Origin: JAFGMQ01 sp036733345
Lineage (GTDB): Bacteria; Desulfobacterota; DSM-4660; Desulfatiglandales; Desulfatiglandaceae
Length of the DNA stretch: 64,000 bases
NCBI GenBank assembly: GCA_036733345.1
Contig: DAINAR010000009.1
Span: 23,116 to 87,115 of the forward strand
Reading direction: 5' to 3'
Under the pieces are notes generated by a model. It was not told the DNA's origin and did no database searches. It saw only the letters and a program-made list of their open reading frames with translations. This document shows positions 55,634-63,826 of this stretch, in pieces; the stretch's first letter is position 1, and the number at the start of each line of letters is the position of its first letter. The translations under genes were made by a program, and so were the position numbers.

Positions 55634-56059
55634 ATGGATGATGCCAATACGTTTCCCGTGCCAGTAGCAAGACTGATTATTCCCAACCACAAAAATGAAG
55701 TGCTTATCCTTAGGCGAGCGCACTCGACCCATGCGAGTGGGTCATGGTGTCTGCCAGGGGGGAAAATCGACTATGGCGACACTGTGGAAGAATCCGCAGT
55801 TCGTGAGTTGGAGGAGGAGACATCTCTCACCTGTGACTCCCTGAAATTTCTCTTCTACCAGGACAGCCTGCCTCCGGAACCCGGTACCATGCACTGTATT
55901 AATTTGTACTTTAAGTGCACCGCCTCAGGCAAAATTGTCTTGAACAGCGAGTCCAGCCAGTTTGCATGGATTGGGCCTGAGGGTGTGAAAAATTATGAAA
56001 TTGCCTTTCGTAATGATGAGGCACTTATCAAATATTGGAAAGACAACGGTTCCATATAA
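55634..56059 (+). CDS. Nudix hydrolase
   Basis: A 141-residue Nudix-fold protein. The Nudix box reads GGKIDYGDTVEESAVRELEEETSL; relative to GX5EX7REUXEEXGU it has Asp for the first Glu and Ser for the late Gly, but the metal-binding RELEEE core is intact. SWCLPGG precedes it. The family hydrolyses nucleoside diphosphates linked to another group. Placed eleven bases after the RelA-SLOG-RyR gene, it could degrade the nucleotide made there (inference). GAGGAAGTG precedes the ATG. Confidence 0.92.
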   Translation: MDDANTFPVPVARLIIPNHKNEVLILRRAHSTHASGSWCLPGGKIDYGDTVEESAVRELEEETSLTCDSLKFLFYQDSLPPEPGTMHCINLYFKCTASGKIVLNSESSQFAWIGPEGVKNYEIAFRNDEALIKYWKDNGSI

Positions 56060-56085
56060 TCGGACAAGGGATGATGGAGACGGAT

Positions 56086-57189
56086 ATGGCTTTAGAGAGA
56101 CAGGCGATTTCAAATGGTAAGAACACTCTCGAATCCATGGTGTTATACTGCCTTTTGCGCAAGAAGGAGGAGGGCGCTGACATTGTCCGGTTCCTTCTCA
56201 TCCAAAAGCAAGGACAGATCACCTTTCCCCCAACAAAGTTTCGTCCTGGCGAGGACCTTTATTCGGCGCTGGCGCGATCCATGGAACAGGATCTCGGGCT
56301 CTCTCCCGGCAGTTATTATCCTGAAAGTGAGCTGGAGATGATCCCGAATGACGGATTAAGCCCCAGGTATCCAGGACTACCGAAGAGATGGTATCTCTAC
56401 CCGGTAGATGTCTCGGTTACCGAAGATGCTCGTGAAATTTTAAACAGACCCGACAGGGAGGATTTATGGTTAACCCTGGACCAGATTCTGCAACGGGCCG
56501 AGGAACCCAATGTCAAAGCCATCGCAGAGAATATAAAGAAAAATCATCTGGAATTACTGGACGGGGTACATCCCCGCCCCACAATGGATGCCCTGGCTGC
56601 TCAATGGGCCGCACAAAACCCCGGGGGTGCTCGCTTACTCCGAAATGGGGAAATTCAGAAGATCCTGGAATCCGGTTCAAGGGCCTTTAACCTTCGCGTA
56701 GCGGATCCATATTTGCCGTATCAAAGACAGGGGCTCGGTTTTACCTGGAGCTTTTTTACACCCAAGGACAAGCAGGATGTTCATGTCCACGGCCTGCCGG
56801 CGGTGGAAATATACGGTATTCTCAGAGGACGTTTTCAAATCTGGTACAAGCCCATGAACCAGCGAGGAGTCCGAATGTGGCGGAATGAAATTTTGGGGCC
56901 CGGAGATTGGGTAGAAATTGAGCCGCTTTATTGCCATTTCGGGTGCTGGATGGAACCAGAGGGCCTCGGAACGGTGTTCAAGGCAGCCGCCTCGGGGGAA
57001 CTTGCCGGGGTCGGTAAAATAGGAATTGCTGGGAAAACGGTGTGCAAAGACTGCAATGTGCATGAACAGTGTGCATTACATCCTAGGATGTCGGAGTTGC
57101 TCAAGGAGTATACCAAACCGTTTGAAGATCGGGATTATGACCGAATCAGGGAATTGGCAGAAAGCGCTGTCATTGGGCAACAGATATGA
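56086..57189 (+). CDS. Degenerate Nudix - cupin fusion with cysteine cluster
   Basis: A 367-residue protein. The N-terminal 170 residues have a Nudix-like layout, but where active enzymes read RExxEE this one reads ARSMEQDLGL, so the metal ligands are mostly lost and it is probably a binding module. Residues about 210-325 are a cupin: DVHVHGLPAVEIYGILRG gives an HxH...E metal motif and PLYCHFGCW the second His. Near the end is CKDCNVHEQCALHP, a possible metal site. GGAG six bases before the ATG at 56,086 supports this start; frames from 56,035 or 56,071 are possible but would overlap or crowd the previous stop. The three genes from 52.9 kb look like one operon. Confidence 0.82.
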   Translation: MALERQAISNGKNTLESMVLYCLLRKKEEGADIVRFLLIQKQGQITFPPTKFRPGEDLYSALARSMEQDLGLSPGSYYPESELEMIPNDGLSPRYPGLPKRWYLYPVDVSVTEDAREILNRPDREDLWLTLDQILQRAEEPNVKAIAENIKKNHLELLDGVHPRPTMDALAAQWAAQNPGGARLLRNGEIQKILESGSRAFNLRVADPYLPYQRQGLGFTWSFFTPKDKQDVHVHGLPAVEIYGILRGRFQIWYKPMNQRGVRMWRNEILGPGDWVEIEPLYCHFGCWMEPEGLGTVFKAAASGELAGVGKIGIAGKTVCKDCNVHEQCALHPRMSELLKEYTKPFEDRDYDRIRELAESAVIGQQI

Positions 57190-57254
57190 TTCCAAAAACC
57201 CTAAGAAAATTAGGCCGATTTGTCTCTTGGGGCCTTTTCATACCCTGCGGGGAA

Positions 57255-57518
57255 TAAGATAGTTGGACAGGACTTGGATCGAACCTTTTTTGATTTTGCC
57301 TTAAACTTTTTTTCCTTGACCCTGGATAATCCATTCATAAAAAACCTGTTAACAAGTCTTCCCGGCTTAGAGAATAAGATACTGGAGTTATATCAAGGCA
57401 AAAATTATCGGAATACCAATGCGAAACCCCGGAAGAATTGGTAAAATCCGAAGGAGAAAAACTTTATGAGCATAATGAGGCGCCTGAAAGGGATACACCC
57501 GAACGTGATTGGGGGTAG
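57255..57518 (+). pseudogene. Decayed duplicate of the gene at 62.3-63.8 kb
   Basis: GGACAGGACTTGGATCGAAC resembles CGTCAGGAATTGGACCGTAC at about 62,976, and LDNPFIKNLLTSLPG...LELYQ resembles LDNPTIKDALTSLPG...LKLYQ. CCGGAAGAATTGGTAAAATC resembles CCGGAAGAATTGATAAAATC at about 63,270. Compared with the full gene, about 125 bases are missing after the first match and one frameshift lies between LELYQ and PEELVKSE; the shifted frame then closes at TAG 57,518. There is no start codon in register. Clearly a dead fragment. Confidence 0.85.
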
Positions 57519-57596
57519 AGAAAACACAACACTTACAATCACAGCTGTAAATTCTTAAGTATAGAAACAGAGCAAACTCAATATTTGGTGAAGATA

Positions 57597-58826
57597 ATGA
57601 AAAATTTCTACTCCCGTTTTGGTTGGGATGTTTTTATTAGCTATACCCACAAGGATGAAGGTCTTGTCGTCAAAATAGTAGAACAGCTAAAAAAAAGGTT
57701 TCAAAAAAATGAGATTACCGTCTATTTTGATCGACTCGATCAACCACTGGAACATACCAATGGACTGGGCGCCGGTCTGTCTGAAGGGCTGGCTAACTGT
57801 AAGCTTTTTTTAGTATTTGTCTCTGAAAACTATTTGACCAGATCGTGGTGTCTTGCAGAAGCAAATAATTTTTTCAGGAAATATGTCCCCTCGATTTTTA
57901 AGGAAGGTTTCGGGGGATTAGGCTATCCAGGCCTCACTCTAAATGAACTAATTATTCCGATTATTATTGAGAACAAAAAGATAAAATGTGAATTGCTATT
58001 AAAAAGATTTAGATCAATGTTGATAGATAATAATCCTCTTGCTAAGCGGTTAAAAAAGTCAATTAAACTGCCATTTGATAAATTTTTTATCATAAAAGAA
58101 GAAATTGATAAAAGAACAATAAATAGTGTATGCGATATTATAAAAAAACGCCTAAGAAAAAGTGAAAAAGTACTTAAACAGGTATATGAAGAAGATGCAT
58201 TAATGATGAGTACGATCACCCCTAAAAAAGCCTGGCATACAGCTTTTTCAAACTACCGCAATAGTTGTACCTGGGCCATTAATCTGAATATATCAAAGAT
58301 CATCAAATCACATAAGTTTACCTTGGATGGTGAGTGCTCTGAAAATACGGCTATCACAACCGCCGAGAACGCTCTAGTTGCGATATTTGATGGGATAAGC
58401 CGTCGCATTCCCATAATGCAAGTGTTAAATTTTATTGGTAGAGAAATGTGGGCATTTGCTAGAAGTAATCCTGGCCAACACAAGCACAGTCCAGGTTATG
58501 GCCATTTCTTTTATTTTGATTCAGAACATCCTCCGGCCAAGAATGAAAACCCACATGCGATTGAAAATCTTGATGCAATAACAAGTGAAGGAAATCCTTT
58601 CTTGTTGCTTATGGAGTTTTCAAAATCAGCGAACATCATAGCTGAATTGCAGGAATCATATTATCAGTTTTTGAGAATGAGAAAAAGGAATTTACTCGTC
58701 GAGGCTTCTGTCTTGGCCGCAATGGTAATATCAGATGATACATTTATGGGAGACATCTACACATATGAGATTTTCGAGAAAAATATTCTGGAACCATTAT
58801 ACAAGGGAGAACCCATTTCAAGCTGA
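57597..58826 (+). CDS. TIR-domain protein with uncharacterised C-terminal domain
   Basis: A 409-residue protein. Residues about 9-150 are a TIR domain: WDVFISYTHKDEGL, ITVYFDRLDQP, LFLVFVSENYLTRSWCLAEANNFF. The SWCLAE motif keeps the Glu used by NAD-cleaving TIR enzymes. A Lys-rich helical linker (about 160-205) leads to a 200-residue domain of unknown type, with AENALVAIFDGISRR, FIGREMWAF and a His-rich GQHKHSPGYGHFFYF segment. The start at ATG 57,597 has only a weak GGTGA site; GTG 57,588 is an alternative. It is AT-richer than the genes before it and separated from them by a pseudogene, so it may be a later arrival. Confidence 0.87.
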   Translation: MKNFYSRFGWDVFISYTHKDEGLVVKIVEQLKKRFQKNEITVYFDRLDQPLEHTNGLGAGLSEGLANCKLFLVFVSENYLTRSWCLAEANNFFRKYVPSIFKEGFGGLGYPGLTLNELIIPIIIENKKIKCELLLKRFRSMLIDNNPLAKRLKKSIKLPFDKFFIIKEEIDKRTINSVCDIIKKRLRKSEKVLKQVYEEDALMMSTITPKKAWHTAFSNYRNSCTWAINLNISKIIKSHKFTLDGECSENTAITTAENALVAIFDGISRRIPIMQVLNFIGREMWAFARSNPGQHKHSPGYGHFFYFDSEHPPAKNENPHAIENLDAITSEGNPFLLLMEFSKSANIIAELQESYYQFLRMRKRNLLVEASVLAAMVISDDTFMGDIYTYEIFEKNILEPLYKGEPISS

Positions 58827-58882
58827 ACGATCGTGTTGGTGTTAAGTTGAATCTAATATTCTTATTATTGTCTGATGAATGA

Positions 58883-59107
58883 TTAAGTCGCGTTTTCTTT
58901 TATCTTTTTTATAATCAGTTGTATGAATTCGTCAAATTCCTTATCATACTTACCAACCTTACCAATATCAAAAATAATGATCTCGTCTTTATTTATAAAT
59001 TCCTTGTATTCAATTTTCTTTCGCGTTTTAAATAAAATAGCGATGAAAACCAAAAAATAAATAGCAAGAGCATGAAAAAACTGTGTTTTATCCCTGGTTA
59101 AATTCAT
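58883..59107 (-). CDS. Small membrane protein, second half of a possibly split gene
   Basis: A 74-residue protein with one hydrophobic span (about 12-27, FFHALAIYFLVFIAILF), then KIEYKEFINKDEIIIFDIGKVGKYDKEFDEFIQLIIKKIKE, a beta-strand and helix pattern. No family recognised. It is in the same frame as the next minus-strand gene upstream, separated from it only by one TAG and two codons (stop at 59,116-59,114). The joined sequence would make a two-span hairpin between two beta-rich ends, suggesting one ancestral gene. Very AT-rich, unlike its neighbours. No good ribosome-binding site is seen before its ATG. Confidence 0.5.
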   Translation of the reverse strand: MNLTRDKTQFFHALAIYFLVFIAILFKTRKKIEYKEFINKDEIIIFDIGKVGKYDKEFDEFIQLIIKKIKENAT

Positions 59108-59113
59108 GTCATC

Positions 59114-59341
59114 CTACATTATTGAAAATAAAATCAGAATAATAATGAACACAGATGTTACTAACGCACATCTAAATTTTTTATAAAAAATTGTATCCGG
59201 CTCTGGCTTTAAAACACTTAGGTCAATGTTCCCATCAATTTCCGGGCCAAGAATATTCTTTTCCTTAATATGTATTTTTTCATCATCAATTTCAAATTGT
59301 CTGATAAATCCCACTTTTTTTTCAATATATATATTTTTCAT
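59114..59341 (-). CDS. Small membrane protein, first half of a possibly split gene
   Basis: A 75-residue protein starting MKNIYIEKKVGFIRQFEIDD and ending with a hydrophobic segment (VTSVFIIILILFSIM). GGGAAAGGA lies directly before the ATG. The ATG stands 18 bases after the stop of the lipoprotein gene on the same strand. An in-frame TAG ends it, and the reading continues into the gene above. Either a nonsense mutation has split one gene of about 153 codons or the two halves are separate small proteins. No family recognised. Confidence 0.5.
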   Translation of the reverse strand: MKNIYIEKKVGFIRQFEIDDEKIHIKEKNILGPEIDGNIDLSVLKPEPDTIFYKKFRCALVTSVFIIILILFSIM

Positions 59342-59358
59342 TCCTTTCCCTAACATAT

Positions 59359-61179
59359 CTAAAATGGATTGACGCCCTCCTCGGCTAATATAAACCAGCA
59401 TGTTGCCCCCAGCGAAAGGCGGTCGTAGTAATTCCAAGACAACCCTGTAGTAAGGCCGTAGACGTCCGCACCGGGGATTCCCTGGCCCTCAACATATTGG
59501 TTTGAGGATTGTTCGTCCCTCAGAAGCTCAAGAAGAGCAGCAGCTTTTTCATCATTCCCCTCAACTTTGCTCGCAGCGGCCATGTGTGCAACCCCCTCAT
59601 ACCACGTACCGTCGAGATCATCATTGAAATCAAAGTGCAGCCCGTCGGCGGAGAGATTTTCCTCGGCCCAGTATAGGGCATTCCAGTAGGGTTCGGTTTC
59701 AAAGAGCATGACAGCCCAGGCCTGGACATCGAGTGTCTTGACGACGGAAATAGTTCCGTCCGTATTCAGACCTGTGTAGAAATAACCTTGGTCTGTATTC
59801 CACATGGCTTCCACAAAGGATCTTGCAGAATCGGCCCGTTCCTGCCAGATTTCGTCTCCTGTGAAATCGTAAAGTTTCGTGTAGGCAGCCGCAAGATCGA
59901 TGTTGTGTTCGGTGGAGACGCCGCTTTCCTGCCAGGCAAGCTGTTCCCAGCTCCAGACCCAGCCGCCTTTGTAGCCGCCGTTTATTCCGCTTCCGGTTCT
60001 TTGGCAGTTGGACACGATCCACTCGCCCATGTCCTCGGCCGTTAAGAGATACGATTGTTTTCCGATGACCTCGTAGAGTCGCGTCAGGGCAATCATGACC
60101 CAGGCCAGATCCCCGGTCCGGTAACTCAGGGTCAGGTCATGCATCTTCCACATATTTTCGTCATCATCCCACCAGCCCGGATAGCGGAAGTTGCCCTGCG
60201 CATCCTGGAGATCGCCTGTGCTGTAACCATCTTTTAGACGGCTGCCGCTAAAGGGTGGAGGAGCAAAAGGCCAATCCGCAGGCACGACACTGTTATCGTT
60301 TTCGCGGGCAAAGACCAGGGCATCGGCGAGAATCATTGCTCTGGACAAATCGGCGTCGGTATCTCTTTCCAGCAAAGCCAGGATCGCAAGGGCGCCGTCG
60401 TAAATCGTTGCCAGGTTCTTGTTCTCAACGTCGAAAGCGTCCGTGTCCGTGACAGCGCTAAAGCTCGGGAGCAGACGAAGTGAATTGGGCCGGGCAAGAT
60501 CATAAGCGATTTCATCGATGTAAAAAACCGTGCCGTCCGGGGCGGGGTCATTGTCGTTATTGACCACAAACAAAAACCCCCCATGTACGTTTGAGAGATC
60601 AAGGCCCCTGAGATCAATCTCATACTTTTTCCAATCGAGCCCAAGTATGAACCACTCTTTTTTCTCTCCGGAGGCATCGTTCACATGTCCCATGCCGAAC
60701 TGAACCCTGAGACCGGGCTCATCGGTTCGTGCCCAAAATGTAAGGGTTGTCGCACCGATAAGACCGTATCCATTGCCGGTAAGTTGTCCGAGATAGCCCT
60801 GGGGTTCCTCAAACAGCAGACCGTTCCAGGACCATCCATCATTGCCCGGTGACCCGTCCCACTCAACCTGGATGCAACTGGTTCCGGAATAGGGATTTTC
60901 TGCCCACCGTGTGTTGATTATTAGGCTTGTGGTTCCATTAAAGTATCCGCTTGGAGCAAAGTGATTTCCTCCAGCATCAGCGTCAGTGTACACACTGAAG
61001 GCTTGGAAATCCCGATCCATGGCATTATAAATGTATTCATATGCCGAATCATTTTGTTGAGGGGCGGCGTCCCCCGATTTTCCGGAGTGAGAGCTGCTGT
61101 TCCCATTACAGGAAGAAAAAAACAACAAAACCAAGGAAATCAGGAATAAAAGATTTGTTCTAATTACTTCTGGATTCAT
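59359..61179 (-). CDS. Secreted lipoprotein resembling an alpha/alpha-barrel glycosidase
   Basis: A 606-residue protein. The N-terminal LLFLISLVLLFFSSC is a lipoprotein signal with the cysteine at about 24, followed by a Ser/Gly/Asn-rich linker. About 50-230 are a beta-sandwich of carbohydrate-binding type (FWARTDEPGLRVQFGMG, FYIDEIAYD). About 235-606 are helical repeats with aromatic and acidic pairs (IYDGALAILALLERDTDADL, WWDDDENMWK, STEHNIDLAAAYTKLYDFTG, DVQAWAVMLFE), the look of six-hairpin glycosidases or their non-catalytic relatives. The exact GH family is not recognised. GC content is clearly higher than in the flanking genes, which suggests transfer. No sugar genes are adjacent. Confidence 0.75.
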   Translation of the reverse strand: MNPEVIRTNLLFLISLVLLFFSSCNGNSSSHSGKSGDAAPQQNDSAYEYIYNAMDRDFQAFSVYTDADAGGNHFAPSGYFNGTTSLIINTRWAENPYSGTSCIQVEWDGSPGNDGWSWNGLLFEEPQGYLGQLTGNGYGLIGATTLTFWARTDEPGLRVQFGMGHVNDASGEKKEWFILGLDWKKYEIDLRGLDLSNVHGGFLFVVNNDNDPAPDGTVFYIDEIAYDLARPNSLRLLPSFSAVTDTDAFDVENKNLATIYDGALAILALLERDTDADLSRAMILADALVFARENDNSVVPADWPFAPPPFSGSRLKDGYSTGDLQDAQGNFRYPGWWDDDENMWKMHDLTLSYRTGDLAWVMIALTRLYEVIGKQSYLLTAEDMGEWIVSNCQRTGSGINGGYKGGWVWSWEQLAWQESGVSTEHNIDLAAAYTKLYDFTGDEIWQERADSARSFVEAMWNTDQGYFYTGLNTDGTISVVKTLDVQAWAVMLFETEPYWNALYWAEENLSADGLHFDFNDDLDGTWYEGVAHMAAASKVEGNDEKAAALLELLRDEQSSNQYVEGQGIPGADVYGLTTGLSWNYYDRLSLGATCWFILAEEGVNPF

Positions 61180-61611
61180 ACTTCCTCCATACCTCGCTTT
61201 TTTCTGTGATCATATGTGTAATCTTTTGTGCTTTTTTTCAAGGTTTCCGTGGGCTTTTTCAATTCTATCTTGACGGCCCTAGCGGGGTCACCACTCCCTG
61301 GAATTCGAACCATATCTAACTCTGTCCGGGATCGCAGGTGCGTGGCGGATCGACCAGCCCAAAATTTCACGAGCTGTACAAGCACCTGAAGTTTATTTCC
61401 GAAGGTGATCCCTCCATAAACCTCCTGAATACCCGAATTGATTTCTTCTTTTTTCCGCAGGATATTAAAGGACGACCCATCAGGAGATCGATGCACCTAA
61501 TCAGACATAAATGTTCCCATGAGATCAGCCACCTGTCCGAGCATCTCCAACGGCCTGGCTTCTCCCCAGGGATTTTGCACAATCAGATTCAAATCGTTTT
61601 CCTTAGACATG
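61176..61611 (-). pseudogene. ORF pair divided by an in-frame TAG
   Basis: On the minus strand a 37-codon frame with GGAGAAAAA upstream reads MSKENDLNLIVQNPWGEARP and ends FMSD-TAG (about 61,502-61,500). The same frame continues with VHRSPDGSSFNILRKKEEI through GGITFGNKLQVLVQLVKFW and closes at 61,176, for about 144 codons in total. No family is recognised in either half. The 4-base overlap with the lipoprotein start and the RBS before the first ATG suggest that a real gene existed here and has been interrupted. Confidence 0.4.
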
Positions 61612-62299
61612 ATTTTTTCTCCTGTAATTTTGAGTTTACAATAGCCTCCATCCTTTGAGTTGCCTGATGCGAAATGTCTGGCAGATATACATTGCCAGGA
61701 TCATGCCAACTCCCTTTATAAAATATTCTATAAAAGATAAGCGAATAAAACCAATAGGTTACAGGAGAATGAATCACACAATCGTTGAGATGTTATATGT
61801 TGATTTGATCCAATTGATACCTGATGTTGAGATTATATGTTTAGATCATGAAATTCTCGTTGCGGCTTCATTCCGGAATAATTAATATCACTCCTACTTT
61901 TGACGCCAAAACTTGGGTGCCGGCATTTGAAAAACCAATTAAAGTAACCAGGTTTAATCACCCATGAGACTTGGTTTGTTGGGATAAGAATGTTTGGATA
62001 TAGATATGAAATGCATAGTTGTGTTGAGATATGGTTGTCGGAGTTGAATAATAGAATGTTTGTCAACATTGAGAAATTAAGCCCTAACTACCTTAATATA
62101 TTCATTTATAATTGTATTTTGGTGTGCTCAAAATAGGTTTGTCGTGTTGGCACACATCGTGCAGAAATATTTCGTAAAAGGGATAAGAATCAATCTCGAC
62201 GAATTGTGAATTCAAGGGATTATCATATGCCCTACCTTCATCAATGCGTATTTTATCAGTCTGCTTGGAGCGAACCTTGCTATATCGCGCATCCCGTTT
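61612..62299. other. Gene-free interval
   Basis: About 690 AT-rich bases without a convincing gene on either strand. A 38-codon frame from ATG 61,770 has GGAG, but only two bases separate them. No repeats or terminators stand out. Confidence 0.4.
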
Positions 62300-63826
62300 G
62301 TGCCTTTGAGAGGTAAGAAAACTGTGCTTAGATCAATTATAAAATCATTTCGATATTTATTTTGGACTGTCACGATGCTATCCGTCATTCTTACTCTAGT
62401 TTTCTTCTTTGGAGCAAAGCGTGTCGGTGTCCTGCAAGCAAAGTACGATTTATGGCGCGGGCAATATGAAATCCATGGTTATGGACTTATATTGGGGGTA
62501 CCTCCGGAGGTTGAAATCCTGAACGCTCATGGAATCGAATACAGACATGTGGCAGGCTGCGTTGTGAATGATTTTATCATCGATAGTGTTGCTGAGTATA
62601 ATTCCGTGATGAGTAAGGCTATCAAAGAAGATTTAGGGGTCGATGTCGATAAAGGCTGGGTCAAGAAGATGAAACGGGTAAAGTCAGAGCAGAGCTACTA
62701 TAAGGAATTAGAGGAGGAAGAATATAAAGAAACTGATAATGTAACTGAAGGGCCTTCAACTATTCTATGCACGCCGGTGCCGGAACATGGAAAGAAAATC
62801 CTGTACGAGATTGGCCCGTATTTTCGAACATTCAAGGTAAATATCGACGGTGATAAAGCTCTTGAAACCGTTGGCATCAGGGCATTGAAGTACAGACAAT
62901 ATGACGACCTTGATCCAACTTTTTCACTTGTCATAGATATCTTTAAGTCGGGTCACAGAATACTCCGTCAGGAATTGGACCGTACCTGTTATTACAAAGA
63001 AGATTTCGTCTTGTTGAGGGATCTTGACGCGGACGGCAAAAGTGAGTTAGTGACCCGGGTTAGCTTTGGTCCGAAGTGTGCCGGTGAGTGCGCGTTTCGC
63101 ATTTACAAGTTCAGAGGCGCCTCTTTTGATCTCGTTCTGGATGTTTTTGGGATTTCCCTGGATAACCCCACCATAAAAGACGCATTAACCAGTCTGCCCG
63201 GGTCAAGAAAGGAGGTGTTGAAGTTATATCAGGAAAATAGAATTTCGGATTATCCCCTAGGTGAAGACCCGGAAGAATTGATAAAATCCGACCCCTGGTT
63301 GATAGATCCCGACCATAAGGGTGATCCGAAGATGCTATACCTTCTTATCCCTACATACGACATTGAAGTTAGCAAGGATGATCCCTATTTGCTGTTTCTC
63401 GCGATTTCGTCAGCGAAAAATGGTTTTCTTGACTTTGCCTTCCATTCTGTTGAGATGGAATTCTTCAACACTTCCGTGGACCTGCTGGGTTTTGTGGCAA
63501 CAAGGGACCAACGGACTCATCTCCTGCTCAACTTCGTCTATCCGGGGAATGGGGGAGATAATTCTCTGCTTCGTGTCTTCAATATTGCTTTGGCGAGGAT
63601 AGAAAAAATCGGGGAATTCAGCGGATTTTATGAACATGCAATTGCCGAGCGATTGAGAGATATTGATGGAGACGGGGACACGGAAATCATATTTGTGAAG
63701 GATATCTACTGGCCACCCGGAAAGGCGCACTTTGACACTATTTTAAAATATGGAGTAGGAAGATACCTGAATGGCAAATACGTCAACACGAATGTTGAAT
63801 TCCTAATGCCTCAGGAAAACAACTAA
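62300..63826 (+). CDS. Membrane-anchored protein with Asp-rich calcium-loop-like motifs
   Basis: A 508-residue protein with one N-terminal membrane span (about 16-38, FRYLFWTVTMLSVILTLVFFFG); the rest would be periplasmic. Two Asp-rich loops, LRDLDADGKSELVTRV near residue 237 and LRDIDGDGDTEIIFV near 452, resemble EF-hand/FG-GAP-type calcium sites in beta-propeller proteins. No family name can be given. The start is GTG at 62,300; a GTG at 62,324 with GAGAGG eleven bases ahead is also possible. A frameshifted partial copy of this gene lies at about 57.3-57.5 kb, so it belongs to the mobile accessory region. Confidence 0.75.
   Translation: MPLRGKKTVLRSIIKSFRYLFWTVTMLSVILTLVFFFGAKRVGVLQAKYDLWRGQYEIHGYGLILGVPPEVEILNAHGIEYRHVAGCVVNDFIIDSVAEYNSVMSKAIKEDLGVDVDKGWVKKMKRVKSEQSYYKELEEEEYKETDNVTEGPSTILCTPVPEHGKKILYEIGPYFRTFKVNIDGDKALETVGIRALKYRQYDDLDPTFSLVIDIFKSGHRILRQELDRTCYYKEDFVLLRDLDADGKSELVTRVSFGPKCAGECAFRIYKFRGASFDLVLDVFGISLDNPTIKDALTSLPGSRKEVLKLYQENRISDYPLGEDPEELIKSDPWLIDPDHKGDPKMLYLLIPTYDIEVSKDDPYLLFLAISSAKNGFLDFAFHSVEMEFFNTSVDLLGFVATRDQRTHLLLNFVYPGNGGDNSLLRVFNIALARIEKIGEFSGFYEHAIAERLRDIDGDGDTEIIFVKDIYWPPGKAHFDTILKYGVGRYLNGKYVNTNVEFLMPQENN

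Noticed and set aside
59788..60452. Several open frames opposite the lipoprotein gene
   Set aside because: They are antisense by-products of GC-rich codon use in the real gene.
61770..61886. 38-codon frame MNHTIVEMLYVDLIQLIP
   Set aside because: GGAG is only two bases before the ATG, and no family or conserved context is seen.
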